A stretch of 64,000 bases of DNA, taken from Ensifer sp. USDA 6670. Lineage in GTDB: Bacteria; Pseudomonadota; Alphaproteobacteria; Rhizobiales; Rhizobiaceae. Shown here one piece after another: positions 8,902 through 19,823 of the stretch. The first letter of the stretch is position 1; each line of letters begins with the position of its first letter. The stretch spans positions 310,001 to 374,000 of the forward strand of contig ATWE01000003.1 in assembly GCA_000421085.1 (NCBI GenBank). The letters run 5' to 3'. Position numbers and translations under genes: made by a program. The notes below the pieces were generated by a model. The model did no database searches, was not told where the DNA came from, and worked only from the letters and a program-made list of their open reading frames with translations.

Positions 8902-10024
8902 TATCGCTCAGATCCCGGCGTCGACGCCTGAAACCAAGGGCCGCAGCCTGTTCCAGCTTGCAACGCTGCGCTTCCGCCGCAACCGCCCGGCCATGGCCGG
9001 TTGCGTCATGCTGGTGCTCATCGGGCTCTTTTCCTTCGTCGGCCCGCTTTTCTCGCCTCACAGCTACGACCAGGTGTTTCCGTCCTACGTTACGATCGGC
9101 CCCAGCCTCGAGCCGCGCCCGGATACGTCAACGCTTCAGGACGTGATCGAGGGCGTGGCGACCCGTGCCCGCGTCACGCTTAAGGAATTCAATGTCGATG
9201 GCCAGACCTTCACCGCCACCGTCACGTCGGACGAGCCGATCGATCCCCGCGCGACGCGCTATTTCGACAGGGCGAACGAGTTCGAGAACACCGAGGTGGT
9301 CGCGACGGAGAACGGTGGCCGTACCCTGAAGGTCGAGGGCGAGGTGGCTCGGGAATATTTCCCCTTCGGCACCGATTCCAACGGCCGCGACCTGCTTGTC
9401 CGGGTGATGCTCGGCGGCCAGATCTCGATCGCCGTCGGCCTGCTGGCGAGTCTCGTTTCGCTTGGCATCGGCGTCGTATACGGGGCGACCTCGGGCTATA
9501 TCGGCGGGCGCGTCGATAACGTCATGATGCGCCTGGTCGAAATACTCTATTCGCTGCCCTTCGTCTTCCTCGTCGTGGTGCTCGTGGTGTTCTTCGGCCG
9601 CAGCTTCATCCTGATCTTCCTGGTGATCGGGGCTGTCGAATGGCTGGACATGGCCCGCATCGTGCGCGGCCAGACGCTGGCGCTCAAACGGCGTGAGTTC
9701 GTTGGGGCGGCGCAGGCGCTGGGTCTGACCGATTGGCAGATCATCCGCCGGCACATCATCCCGAATACGATCGGTCCGGTCATCGTCTTCGTGACCGTCG
9801 TCGTGCCGAAGGTCATCCTGCTCGAGAGTTTCCTTTCGTTCCTCGGACTGGGCGTGCAGGCGCCGCTTACGAGCTGGGGGGCGCTGATTTCGGAAGGTGC
9901 GAACAACATCCAGTCGGCGCCATGGCTCTTGATCTTCCCCGCCATCTTCTTCGTCGTGACGCTGTTCTCGCTGAATTTCGTCGGCGACGGCCTGCGCGAT
10001 GCGCTCGACCCGAAGGACCGCTGA
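8894..10024 (+). CDS. oppC: Peptide-type ABC transporter permease, OppC/DppC family
   Basis: A 376-residue permease with the N-terminal OppC helix (near residues 30-50), a long periplasmic insert of about 100 residues (roughly 55-155), then FPFGTDSNGRDLLVRVMLGGQ, the start of the core domain. The coupling loop REFVGAAQALGLTDWQIIRRHIIPN is seen around residue 260, and FLGLGVQAPLTSWGALISEG near residue 315. The long insert after the first helix is also found in OppC of other bacteria. The gene overlaps oppB by eight bases and is separated from the ATPase gene by a single base. Confidence 0.92.
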   Translation: MTDIAQIPASTPETKGRSLFQLATLRFRRNRPAMAGCVMLVLIGLFSFVGPLFSPHSYDQVFPSYVTIGPSLEPRPDTSTLQDVIEGVATRARVTLKEFNVDGQTFTATVTSDEPIDPRATRYFDRANEFENTEVVATENGGRTLKVEGEVAREYFPFGTDSNGRDLLVRVMLGGQISIAVGLLASLVSLGIGVVYGATSGYIGGRVDNVMMRLVEILYSLPFVFLVVVLVVFFGRSFILIFLVIGAVEWLDMARIVRGQTLALKRREFVGAAQALGLTDWQIIRRHIIPNTIGPVIVFVTVVVPKVILLESFLSFLGLGVQAPLTSWGALISEGANNIQSAPWLLIFPAIFFVVTLFSLNFVGDGLRDALDPKDR

Positions 10025-10025
10025 C

Positions 10026-11627
10026 ATGACAGAGATGAAGGACTCCATTCTCACTGTACGCGGCCTCAAGGTCGACTTTTCCACCCCCGACGGCACCGTC
10101 AAAGCGGTCAAGGGCATCGATCTTGACGTCCGTTCCGGCGAGACGCTCGCGGTCGTCGGCGAATCCGGTTCGGGCAAGAGCCAGACCATGATGGGCATCA
10201 TGGGCCTGCTCGCCAAGAACGGGACAGTGACGGGTTCGGCGCGCTATCGCGGCCAGGAACTCGTAGGACTTGCACCGAAGGCCCTGAACAAGGTGCGCGG
10301 CTCGAAGATCACCATGATCTTCCAGGAGCCGATGACCTCGCTCGATCCGCTCTACACGATCGGCCGCCAGATCGCCGAGCCGATCGTCCACCACCGCGGC
10401 GGCAGCTTCAAGGAGGCGCGCCGGCGAGTCCTCGAGCTCCTGGAGCTCGTCGGCATTCCCGAACCGGGGCGGCGCATCGACAGCTATCCGCACGAGCTTT
10501 CCGGCGGCCAGCGCCAGCGCGTCATGATCGCGATGGCGCTTGCCAACGAGCCGGACATCCTGATCGCCGACGAGCCGACGACCGCCCTGGACGTGACCAT
10601 CCAGGCCCAGATCCTCGATCTGCTCAAATCGCTGCAGAGGCGCTTCGGCATGGCGGTCGTGCTGATCACCCACGACCTCGGCATCGTCAAGTATTTCGCC
10701 GACCGGGTCGCGGTCATGCGCCGCGGCGAGGTCGTGGAGCAGGGGATGACGGCTGATATCTTCGAGCGGCCGAAGGCGGACTATACCCGGATGCTGCTGG
10801 AGGCCGAACCGAGCGGGCGCAAGGCTTCGCCCCCCGACAACGCCCCGATCATCCTGGAGGGTCGCAATGTCGCGGTGGACTATACGATCCCAGGCGGCCT
10901 CTTCCGCGGGGCCTCGGCCGCTTTTCGTGCCGTCGACGGCGTCAATCTGAGGCTCAGGCAGGGTCAGACGATCGGCATCGTCGGCGAATCCGGCTCCGGT
11001 AAATCGACCCTCGGCCGGGCGCTGCTGAGGCTTCTGCCGAGCAGCGGCTACTATCGTTTCGGCTCGACCGACATTTCCGGCTTCGACCGCGGCGCGATGC
11101 GACCGCTGCGCCGCCAGCTGCAGCTCGTCTTTCAGGACCCTTACGGGTCGCTCTCGCCGCGCCGGACCGTGGGGGAGATCATCACCGAAGGCCTCCATGT
11201 GCATGAGCCGGACCTAAGCCGTGCCGACCGCGACCGCAGGGCGATCGCGGCGCTGAAGGAAGTCGGCCTCGACCCCGCGTCGCGCAACCGCTATCCGCAC
11301 GAATTCTCCGGCGGACAGCGCCAGCGCATCGCAATCGCGCGCGCCATTATCTTGAAGCCGAAGGTCGTCATTCTCGACGAGCCGACTTCGGCCCTCGACA
11401 GGTCGGTGCAGGGGCAGGTGATCGAGCTCCTGCGCGATCTGCAGGAAAAGCACGGTCTCTCCTACATCTTCATCAGCCACGATCTGTCGGTGGTGAAGGC
11501 GATGTCGGACTATGTGATCGTGATGAAGAACGGCCGGATCGTCGAAGAGGGGGAGACGGACGCGATCTTCGATGCGCCGAGGGAGCCCTATACCAAGACG
11601 CTGATCGGCGCCGCGTTCAACGTGTGA
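10026..11627 (+). CDS. Double ATPase of the peptide transporter (OppD-OppF fusion)
   Basis: A 533-residue protein with two complete ABC domains in one chain. The first has Walker [10 protein letters not shown], signature [15 protein letters not shown] and Walker [15 protein letters not shown]; the second has Walker [10 protein letters not shown], signature [15 protein letters not shown] and Walker [15 protein letters not shown]. Each domain ends in the oligopeptide-transporter C-terminal region (for example [17 protein letters not shown] and [17 protein letters not shown]). The ATG at 10026 lies one base after the oppC stop; an earlier in-frame start at 9999 falls inside oppC. It energises uptake by the OppBC pore. 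Fused D-F proteins are common in rhizobia. Confidence 0.93.
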   Translation: MTEMKDSILTVRGLKVDFSTPDGTVKAVKGIDLDVRSGETLAVVGESGSGKSQTMMGIMGLLAKNGTVTGSARYRGQELVGLAPKALNKVRGSKITMIFQEPMTSLDPLYTIGRQIAEPIVHHRGGSFKEARRRVLELLELVGIPEPGRRIDSYPHELSGGQRQRVMIAMALANEPDILIADEPTTALDVTIQAQILDLLKSLQRRFGMAVVLITHDLGIVKYFADRVAVMRRGEVVEQGMTADIFERPKADYTRMLLEAEPSGRKASPPDNAPIILEGRNVAVDYTIPGGLFRGASAAFRAVDGVNLRLRQGQTIGIVGESGSGKSTLGRALLRLLPSSGYYRFGSTDISGFDRGAMRPLRRQLQLVFQDPYGSLSPRRTVGEIITEGLHVHEPDLSRADRDRRAIAALKEVGLDPASRNRYPHEFSGGQRQRIAIARAIILKPKVVILDEPTSALDRSVQGQVIELLRDLQEKHGLSYIFISHDLSVVKAMSDYVIVMKNGRIVEEGETDAIFDAPREPYTKTLIGAAFNV

Positions 11628-11659
11628 GGCAGCGGGAGGAGTTTTCGCGTGGATTCGCC

Positions 11660-11720
11660 CCTCGTCCGCCTGCCGGCACCGCGTGTCCCCTCTCCCCGCA
11701 TGCGGGGAGAGGGTTAGGGT
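11660..11720 (+). repeat. RIME-type palindromic repeat, probable bidirectional terminator
   Basis: A perfect 26-base palindrome (arms CCCTCTCCCCGCA at 11688-11700 and its complement at 11701-11713) is preceded by CGTCCGCCTGCCGGCACC and followed by GGTTAGGGTGAGGGG. This is the same element family as 4573-4622, in the opposite orientation. It lies between the converging ends of the opp operon and the response-regulator gene, so termination from both sides is likely. Confidence 0.75.
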
Positions 11721-11770
11721 GAGGGGCCCTTTCTCGCAGGGCCGATGGCAGGGTCGCCCGACCCGACCGA

Positions 11771-13110
<1,340 letters not shown>

Positions 13111-13114
<4 letters not shown>

Positions 13115-14931
13115 TCGGCTGCCTCCCGCCCGGTTTGGCCGGCAAGGGCAAGCTCGATGCGAAAGACCGCGCCACCCTCCGGATGGTTCGACACGGTGAG
13201 GCTGCCTCCGAAATCCTTGATGATGTTATAGGAAATGGACAGGCCGAGGCCGAGGCCTCTTCCGACTCCCTTGGTCGTGTAGAACGGATCGAAGATGCGT
13301 TCCGCAACTGCCGGAGCAACGCCCGCGCCACGATCGCGCACCGTCAGCACGGCCCTGCCGCCTTCGCGCCAGGCGCGCACGGAAAGCTTGCGATCGTCAC
13401 GGCCCTCGACGGCGTCGGCGGCATTCGAGATCACGTTGACGAGCACCTGCTGCAAGCGGACCGAACCGGCGAGGACCGCCAGCTCGTCGCCGAGATCGAT
13501 ATCCATTTCCGCGTCTGCCGCTTTCAACCGGACTGCCACGATCTCCAACGTGTCGCGCATCACTTCGTCGAGACGAACCGGGCCGAGCTTTTCATTGGGT
13601 TTTCGCGCAAAATTGCGCAGGTGACGGCTGATCGAGGCCATCCGGTCGATCAAGCCCGAAATCCGCCGGACATTGTCGCTCGCCTCGGCCGTGCGGCCGC
13701 GCTCGATCAGCAGCGCGGCGCTGTCGGCATAGGTCTTGGCGGCGGCGAGCGGCTGGTTGAATTCGTGAGACAGGGCAGCGGACATCTGTCCGAGGCCGGC
13801 GAGCTTGCCCGCCTGGATGAGATCGGCCTGGGTCTGGCGCAATTGCTGCTCGGTGAGCCGCCGCTCTGCGATCTCCGCTTCGATCTGCGAGTTGACGCGC
13901 GCAAGATCCGCCGTGCGCTCCTCGACACGGCGCTCGAGTTCCTCCTGCGCCTGCTCCTGCATCAGAATGCGTTCCCTGAGCCGCGCGCGCCGCTGGATGA
14001 TAATCGCGATCGCCAGGCCGGCAAGGCAAAGGAGCAGCATGACGGCTGCAACCATGGTCAGGGCCTGGGTCCGCACGGAGGCCGTGTCAGTAAGCACGTT
14101 CACGGTCCAATCCGCCTCGGGCATATAATGCGAGAGGACCAGATATTCCCGCTCGCTGCCCTCGGACACCCTAAGCAATCGATGTCCGGAAAGCTCGCTT
14201 TGCACGACCGGCAGCGGTCGAAGCGTTGCGTCCGCATAGCGCCGCGAGCCCTCCGTCCGGGCAAGCCGGTCAGGCGTCAGCGGCAGGATCCCGGCATAGA
14301 GCCATGCAGGATTGCCGCTCATGAAGATGATGCCTTCCGGGTCGGAGACGAAGATCCTGTATTCGCCGCCCTGCCAGGAGGATTCAATGGTTTCGATATC
14401 CACCTTGAATACGATCACGCCGCGGATGTCCCCGCCGACGCGGACCGGCGCACCGAAATAGTAACCGCGCTTCAGCGATGTCGTGCCGAGAGCGTAGAAG
14501 CGCGACTGGTCCCCCTTGAGGGCGTCCTGGAAATAGGGGCGGTAACTGAAATTCTCGCCGACAAAGCTCGTCGGTCCATCGTAGTTGCTGGCCGCGATCG
14601 TGTTGCCGTCCGGTGTGATGACGTAGATGTCGGAGGATTTGAGGAGGTCGTTGATCTCCTTGAGATATGAATTGACGGCGCCGCGCAGCCGCCGGTCGCG
14701 CGGACGCGTGACCAGTTCCTTGACGTCATCATGGTCGGCGATGAGCGCGGGCAGGGCCTGATAGCGGTTCAGGTGACCGCTAAGGGCCGCAACCGCCAGC
14801 CGCAGAGCCGTGTTCGCCTGCGACGAGGCCTCCTGCAAATAGCTGCGCGTTGCGACGGCGGTTCCCTGGACTGCGAGCAATCCGGCGGCTGCCGGCAGGA
14901 GAAGGAGGACAAGAAAGAAACGGTATTTCAC
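13111..14931 (-). CDS. DctB-like membrane sensor histidine kinase
   Basis: About 606 residues from a GTG at 14931, just before the signal-anchor helix YRFFLVLLLLPAAAGLLAVQ; an upstream in-frame ATG at 15027 would add a Pro/Arg-rich stretch, so the start is uncertain. Order: membrane helix, a ~260-residue periplasmic PDC/dCache-type sensor region, a second helix near residue 305, a coiled coil (QEELERRVEERTADL), and the kinase core with ALSHEFNQPLAAAK (phosphorylated His), NVISNAADAV (N box), DRGAGV and GLGLSISYNI (G boxes). The H box and layout are those of DctB. It would sense an external small molecule and phosphorylate the neighbouring regulator. The ligand is unknown. Confidence 0.88.
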
Positions 14932-15085
14932 GGAATGCCCGGGCTCCTCCTCCCGCTCGCGGTGTCGGCCGCAGGTCGAATGCCGCGCGGCCGGCGCGAT
15001 GCTAAATGGCGCCCTGACGCGTGGCAAGCTGCCATGCAGGCAGTCCTCTCTTGCCTGGACCAGTATTGTTAACGATCAGCCTCGC

Positions 15086-15106
15086 TTGTCAACAATGCAT
15101 TGACAA
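15086..15106. promoter_or_regulatory. Palindromic operator candidate before the dioxygenase operon
   Basis: TTGTCAA (15086-15092) and TTGACAA (15100-15106) form seven-base inverted arms around CAATGCA, in the region between the divergent kinase and dioxygenase genes. A perfect inner palindrome CAATGCATTG (15093-15102) overlaps it. The size fits a MarR- or TetR-type dimer. A weak stress-sigma match, GGAAC-N16-CGTC, follows at 15118-15142. Confidence 0.4.
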
Positions 15107-15204
15107 TGCGTTCGTTCGGAACAGTCTTTCGCTCTCGGCGTCCAGAGAGCATCTAATCGACATCAACGCATCCCGCTAAGCCGCGGGCAGAAAGGAAGCG
15201 GATC

Positions 15205-16137
15205 ATGCTCGACCAGATCAAAGGCCTGCATCACGTAACGTCGATGGCGGACGACCCCCGAACCAACAACCGGTTCTTCACCGACACGCTCGGCCTGCGG
15301 CGCGTCAAGAAGACGGTGAATTTCGACTCGCCGGACGTCTACCATCTCTACTATGGCGACGAGACCGGCACCCCCGGCACCGTGATGACCTATTTTCCCT
15401 TTCCGCAGATGCCGCGCGGTCGCGCGGGCACTGGAGAGGTGGGGACGACCGTCTTCTCCGTCCCGCGGGGCTCGCTGGGATTCTGGCAGGAGCGCTTGAC
15501 GACACTCCGTGCGAGCGGTCTGAAGCAGACGGAAAGCTTTGGCGAGAAGCGCCTGAACTTTGCCGGTCCGGATGGTGACGGCTTCGCTCTCGTCGAGGTG
15601 GAGGAAGACCCGCGTACGCCCTGGACCGAGGGCGGCATCTCCGAGGATCACGCCATCCGCGGCTTCCACTCGGTCGCCATGCGGCTACGCGACGAGGGCG
15701 CAACGGCGGAACTGCTGAAGTTCATGGGTTACGAGGAACTCGACCGCAAGGATGGCGTCACCAGGCTGATCGTGCCCGGCGGCAACGGCGCGAGCCTCGT
15801 CGATCTGGAGACGCTGCCAAACATCAACCGCGCCGCGCAGGGCGCCGGGTCGGTTCACCACGTCGCATTCGCCGTCGACAACCGCGAGAAGCAGTTGCAG
15901 GTGCGCAAGGCGCTGATGGACACCGGCTACCATGTGACGCCGGTGATCGACCGGGACTATTTCTGGGCGATCTATTTCCGCACGCCGGGCGGCGTTCTCT
16001 TCGAGATCGCCACGAACGAGCCCGGCTTCGACCGGGACGAGGACGTCGCGCATCTGGGAGAGGCGCTGAAGCTGCCGCAGCAGCACAAGCATCTGCGCCC
16101 GGTTCTCGAAAGCCATTTGCAGAAGCTGGAGGCCTAG
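15205..16137 (+). CDS. Ring-cleaving dioxygenase of the glyoxalase/VOC fold (MhqO-like)
   Basis: A 310-residue protein of two VOC modules. It begins MLDQIKGLHHVTSMADDP, where the His in the first strand is a metal ligand, and has a second His at GSVHHVAFAV and a Glu at GGVLFEIATNEPGF. This is the metal triad of hydroquinone-type extradiol dioxygenases (MhqO/LinE-like and related family members). Such enzymes open hydroquinone or catechol rings, often to detoxify quinones. The ATG follows an AAAGGAAG ribosome site. The downstream esterase gene starts about 100 bases on, a pairing also seen in the mhq quinone-resistance genes of Bacillus. The exact substrate cannot be read from sequence. Confidence 0.85.
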   Translation: MLDQIKGLHHVTSMADDPRTNNRFFTDTLGLRRVKKTVNFDSPDVYHLYYGDETGTPGTVMTYFPFPQMPRGRAGTGEVGTTVFSVPRGSLGFWQERLTTLRASGLKQTESFGEKRLNFAGPDGDGFALVEVEEDPRTPWTEGGISEDHAIRGFHSVAMRLRDEGATAELLKFMGYEELDRKDGVTRLIVPGGNGASLVDLETLPNINRAAQGAGSVHHVAFAVDNREKQLQVRKALMDTGYHVTPVIDRDYFWAIYFRTPGGVLFEIATNEPGFDRDEDVAHLGEALKLPQQHKHLRPVLESHLQKLEA

Positions 16138-16240
16138 CGGCCAGCACCCTGCGCGCTCCTCCTCCGCTTGCGAAGAAAGGAGCGCACCTTCTTTAGAAAG
16201 AATGAGTATTCGCCACCAGGCGCGCACAAAGGAGAAATCG

Positions 16241-16843
16241 ATGGTCGATCATGGCTATGTGCACAAATTGAAAGCCGGCAGGCCCGGCGGCCCGATCCTT
16301 TTCGTTCTTCACGGGACCGGCGGGGACGAGAACCAGTTCTTTGGCTTCGGGGCGCAGCTCCTGCCGGAGGCCACCGTCGTGTCGCCGCGGGGCGACGTAT
16401 CGGAACAAGGCGCCGCCCGCTTCTTCCGGCGAACGGGCGAGGGCGTTTACGACATGGCGGACCTGGCGCGTGCGACGGAGAAGTTGGCGGATTTCGTGAA
16501 GGCGCTCGCGGGCGAACACGATGCCTCGCGGATTATCGGTGTCGGCTATTCCAACGGTGCCAACATTCTAGCGAATGTACTGATCGAAGAGGGCATCTTC
16601 GACAAGGCCGTGCTCATGCATCCGCTGATCCCGTTCCGTCCGAAGGACAATCCCGCGCTCGCCGGTCGGAAGATCCTGATTACCGCCGGAGAACGCGACC
16701 CGATCTGCCCGGCCCCGCTGACACGGGCGCTCGGGGATTACTTCACGGAGCAGAAGGCGAAGGTGGAATTCGAATGGCATCCCGGCGGCCACGACATCCG
16801 CCAGAACGAGATCGGCGCCATCGAAGGGTTTCTGAAAGGCTGA
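16241..16843 (+). CDS. Carboxylesterase/phospholipase-like hydrolase (MhqD-like)
   Basis: A 200-residue alpha/beta hydrolase. The ATG at 16241 follows an AAAGGAG site eight bases upstream, and gives the start MVDHGYVHKLKAG. Seen are LHGTGGDE (oxyanion region), GYSNGAN (nucleophile Ser), AGERDPICP (acid Asp) and GGHDI (catalytic His). This is the esterase/dienelactone-hydrolase type called MhqD in Bacillus. It lies just after the ring-cleaving dioxygenase gene in the same direction and likely hydrolyses an ester or lactone formed from, or conjugated to, the same aromatic compound (inference). Confidence 0.86.
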   Translation: MVDHGYVHKLKAGRPGGPILFVLHGTGGDENQFFGFGAQLLPEATVVSPRGDVSEQGAARFFRRTGEGVYDMADLARATEKLADFVKALAGEHDASRIIGVGYSNGANILANVLIEEGIFDKAVLMHPLIPFRPKDNPALAGRKILITAGERDPICPAPLTRALGDYFTEQKAKVEFEWHPGGHDIRQNEIGAIEGFLKG

Positions 16844-16886
16844 GACCATAAATGCGGCGGCGGGTACCTTGAAAACACGCGCGCAA

Positions 16887-16911
16887 TGAACTAAGTTTAG
16901 TGAACTAAGTT
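16887..16911 (+). promoter_or_regulatory. Tandem operator of the toxin-antitoxin operon
   Basis: The 11-base string TGAACTAAGTT occurs at 16887-16897 and again at 16901-16911, separated by TAG, 18 bases before the antitoxin ATG. Each copy is itself nearly palindromic (AACT-A-AGTT). Phd/YefM antitoxins repress their own operon by binding such paired short sites, so this is the expected autoregulatory operator. Confidence 0.65.
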
Positions 16912-16928
16912 CGATTATGGGGGCGCCA

Positions 16929-17168
16929 ATGGAAACCGTCAACATTCACGAAGCGAAAACCCATTTGTCGCGGCTGATCGAGAAGGCGGCGGGGGGGCAA
17001 CCCTTCATCATCGCAAAAGCGGGAAAGCCGATGGTGAAGGTGATCCCGATCGATCAGCCTTCCGATGCGAAAGTGCGGCGAATCGGCTTCATGGCGGGTC
17101 AGTTTACGGTACCGGATGACTTCGATCGGATGGGCCGTGACGAGATTGCAGATCTTTTTGGTGCATGA
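16929..17168 (+). CDS. Phd/YefM-family antitoxin
   Basis: A 79-residue protein starting METVNIHEAKTHLSRLIEKAAGG, the DNA-binding N-terminal half of Phd/YefM antitoxins, followed by PFIIAKAGKPMVKVIPID. The C-terminal part (GFMAGQFTVPDDFDRMGRDEIADLFG) is the usual toxin-binding tail seen with PIN toxins. An ATG twelve bases earlier (16917) is also possible; 16929 is chosen because the family starts there. The stop overlaps the toxin start (ATGA). It would neutralise the toxin and repress the operon through the tandem repeat upstream. Confidence 0.9.
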   Translation: METVNIHEAKTHLSRLIEKAAGGQPFIIAKAGKPMVKVIPIDQPSDAKVRRIGFMAGQFTVPDDFDRMGRDEIADLFGA

Positions 17169-17551
17169 ATATTCTTTTTGATACGCACATTCTCCTCTGG
17201 GCGGCCGGTGTACCCGGCCGCTTGCCGAAGGGGGCCCGCGCTCTTATTGAAGACTCCGAAAATACGCTTTACTTCAGTGCGGCGAGCGTGTGGGAGATCG
17301 CGATCAAGCGTGGCTTGGGGCGGATGGACTTCGATGCCGACCCACGGCTCCTGCGTCGAGGTTTGCTGGACAATGGTTACCAGGAATTACGGGTCGACGG
17401 AGCCCATGCGGTCGCACTTGATCAACTCCCCCTAATCCACAAGGACCCATTCGACCGCATTCTCATCGCGCAGACGCTCGTCGAAGGACTTACCCTCGTC
17501 ACGTCCGATGAAGTCGTCAGCCGCTACCGCGGTCCTATCCGGCTTGTTTAG
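17165..17551 (+). CDS. vapC: VapC-type PIN-domain toxin
   Basis: A 128-residue PIN ribonuclease. The first acidic residue is in LFDTHILLWA (D6), the second region is SAASVWEIAIKRGLGRM (the Glu of the active site), and the third is HKDPFDRILIAQ with TSDEVVSRY at the end. These acidic residues bind Mg2+ for RNA cleavage. The length and motif spacing match the Phd-VapC class. The gene starts within the last codons of the antitoxin gene. The frame is intact, so the toxin is probably functional. Confidence 0.92.
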   Translation: MNILFDTHILLWAAGVPGRLPKGARALIEDSENTLYFSAASVWEIAIKRGLGRMDFDADPRLLRRGLLDNGYQELRVDGAHAVALDQLPLIHKDPFDRILIAQTLVEGLTLVTSDEVVSRYRGPIRLV

Positions 17552-17554
17552 TCT

Positions 17555-18667
17555 TCATTCCAGCCGCCTGCGGAAGAGCCAAGCGGCTGAGGATAGGGTG
17601 ACGATCGCGATCAGGCACAGAGGAAGTGTCTGGTGAACGACTTCGGCTAGCGGAATGTCCTTCAGAAACACGCCCTTCACAATCACCAGGAAATAGCGCA
17701 GCGGGTTGATCAGCGTCACCGGCTGCAGCCAGGAGGGCATGTTTTCGATCGGCGTCGCGAAGCCGGATAGCAGCATGGCCGGGACCATGAAGAGGAAGGC
17801 TCCGAGGATCGCCTGCTGCTGCGTCATGGACAGTGCCGAGATGAAGAGACCGAGGCCGACCACGGCGGCGAGATAGAAGATGGCGCTGCCATAGAGCAGG
17901 AACAGCGAACCGCGCAGCGGCACGCCGAAGATGAAGACCGCGGCAAGGATATAGATGGTGATGTGGAAGAGGCCGATCATCATCGGCGGGATGAGCTTGC
18001 CGAGCAGGATCTCGTGGGTGCGCAACGGTGACACGATGAGCTGGTCGAAAGTGCCGAGCTCCCGCTCGCGCGCGACCGACAGCGCCGTGACGATGAGCCC
18101 GATCAGGAGAGCAATGCTCGCGACCAGGTTCGGCACCATGAACCATTGATAGGTGAGGTTCGGATTGAACCAGTTGCGGGCCTCGACCCGGATCGTCTCG
18201 GAGGCCGCACGCTTGCCCGCCGGCGTTTCGGCGGCGACGGCGCCGACGATTCGGCCGAGATAGCCGGAGACGATCTGCGATGCGTTGGAACGCCTGCCGT
18301 CGAGGATTATCTGCACCTGCGCCGGTCTCCCCGCCTCGATATCGCGGGAGAAGGTGGGGCCGATCTCCAGAACGGCCAGGACACGCTGCGTATCGATCGC
18401 GAGGCGGACCTCGTGAGGGCTGCTCGCGAGCTCTATCGAGCGAAAGGTCGGAGAGCCGCCGATCTGCTGCACGACTTCCCGGCTCCAGTGGCCGTCGTCA
18501 CGGTTGAGCACCATCAGGTCGACGTTCGTCACCTCGAGCGTCGCCGCATAGGAGAAGACCAGGAGCTGGATGATCGGCGGACCGATCAGGACGGTGCGGC
18601 CCTTCGGATCGCGCAAGACCGCGAGCAGCTCCTTGACGATCAGGGCCTTCAGCCGCGTCCACCACAT
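17555..18667 (-). CDS. ABC-2 permease, YbhR-like
   Basis: A 370-residue ABC-2 type membrane protein: one N-terminal helix (GPPIIQLLVFSYAAT), a large soluble loop of ~140 residues, then five C-terminal helices from about residue 180, with the FDQLIVSPLRTHEILLGKLIPP coupling segment and a final KDIPLAEVVHQTLPLCLIAIVTL region. This matches YbhR/YhhJ-type permeases. It is the last gene of a five-gene operon with regulator, fusion protein, double ATPase and a sister permease in the same order as E. coli cecR-ybhGFSR. Probably half of an exporter pore. Confidence 0.87.
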   Translation of the reverse strand: MWWTRLKALIVKELLAVLRDPKGRTVLIGPPIIQLLVFSYAATLEVTNVDLMVLNRDDGHWSREVVQQIGGSPTFRSIELASSPHEVRLAIDTQRVLAVLEIGPTFSRDIEAGRPAQVQIILDGRRSNASQIVSGYLGRIVGAVAAETPAGKRAASETIRVEARNWFNPNLTYQWFMVPNLVASIALLIGLIVTALSVARERELGTFDQLIVSPLRTHEILLGKLIPPMMIGLFHITIYILAAVFIFGVPLRGSLFLLYGSAIFYLAAVVGLGLFISALSMTQQQAILGAFLFMVPAMLLSGFATPIENMPSWLQPVTLINPLRYFLVIVKGVFLKDIPLAEVVHQTLPLCLIAIVTLSSAAWLFRRRLE

Positions 18668-18668
18668 G

Positions 18669-19823
18669 TCAGCCGATCCTCTTTCTGGTGCTGCGCGCGG
18701 CCAGCGCGAAGAACATGCAGCCGATCAGGAACATCACCGCGATTGAGCGTGCGAACATCGGCCAGATGTCGCCGGCGAGAAACACCGTCTGCAGACTGGG
18801 TATGAGGTAGCGCGCCGGGACGGCATAGGTGACCCATTGGATGACGGTGGGCATGGAATTGATCTCGAAGAGGAAGCCGGACAGCAGGAAGGCCGGCAGG
18901 AAGGCCGAGATCAGCGCGAGCTGCGAAGCGAGAAACTGGTTCTTCGTCGCGGCTGAGATCAACAGCCCCTGTCCGAGCGCCGGCATCAGGAAGGTCGCCG
19001 AAAGGGCGTAGAGCGCCGCCACCGACCCGCGGAAGGGGACATCGAAAAGAAAGACCGCGACAAGGACGCAAAGCGTCATCGACGCAAGGCCGAGGACGAA
19101 ATAGGGCAGCAGCTTGCCGGCGAGCAGCTCGGCGGCGGAAACCGGCGTCGCCATCATCGCCTCCATCGTGCCGCGCTCCCATTCGCGGGCGACGACCAGC
19201 GAGGTGAGCAGCGTGCCGACCAGCGTCATCACGATGGCGATCGAGCCCGGAACCAGGAAATTGCGGCTTGTCAGTTGCGGATTGAACCAGAAGCGCTGTT
19301 CGGCGGCGATCGCCGGGGGCGGGGTACGGCCTTCGCTCAAGCGCTGGCGCTCCCAATTGGCGACAGCCCCCTGTGCATAGTTCTGCACGAAATTGGCGGT
19401 GTTCGGATCGGAGCCGTCGACGATCACCTGAACCGACGGATGGCGCCCCGCCGCGTGCTCGGCGGCAAAGCCTGCGGGGATCACCAGGATGCCCCGCACC
19501 CGTCCGAGGACGAGGTCGTCCTCGAATTCCCTGCGGTCGCGTCCGGTGACGACGGAAAAGTAGCGCGATGCCTCGAAGCTGGCAGCGAGATCGCGCGTGA
19601 GCGGGGTCGCTTCCTCGACCACGAGGGCGACACGCGTGCGCGTCGTATCGAGCGACACGCCATAACCGAAGAGGAAAAGGAGGACCAATGGCAGGACGAA
19701 GGCGATCAGGATACTGCTCGGGTCGCGGATGACCTGATAGCTTTCCTTGCGCACCAGGGCAGCAAAACGCCGGGCCCGGCCCGCGGGTTCGTACGCTTTC
19801 GCCATTTTCCTCTCGGCCTTCAT
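18669..19823 (-). CDS. ABC-2 permease, YbhS-like
   Basis: A 384-residue ABC-2 permease with the start MKAERKMAKAYEP at 19823, which overlaps the stop of the ATPase gene (ATGA); the open frame extends further upstream without coding character. It has an N-terminal helix around SSILIAFVLPLVLLFLFGYG, a periplasmic loop with EEATPLTRDLAASFE, and a C-terminal membrane half with the WERGTMEAMMATPVSAAELLAGK coupling segment. Its sister permease begins one base after its stop. The two would form the heterodimeric pore of the exporter. Confidence 0.87.
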   Translation of the reverse strand: MKAERKMAKAYEPAGRARRFAALVRKESYQVIRDPSSILIAFVLPLVLLFLFGYGVSLDTTRTRVALVVEEATPLTRDLAASFEASRYFSVVTGRDRREFEDDLVLGRVRGILVIPAGFAAEHAAGRHPSVQVIVDGSDPNTANFVQNYAQGAVANWERQRLSEGRTPPPAIAAEQRFWFNPQLTSRNFLVPGSIAIVMTLVGTLLTSLVVAREWERGTMEAMMATPVSAAELLAGKLLPYFVLGLASMTLCVLVAVFLFDVPFRGSVAALYALSATFLMPALGQGLLISAATKNQFLASQLALISAFLPAFLLSGFLFEINSMPTVIQWVTYAVPARYLIPSLQTVFLAGDIWPMFARSIAVMFLIGCMFFALAARSTRKRIG

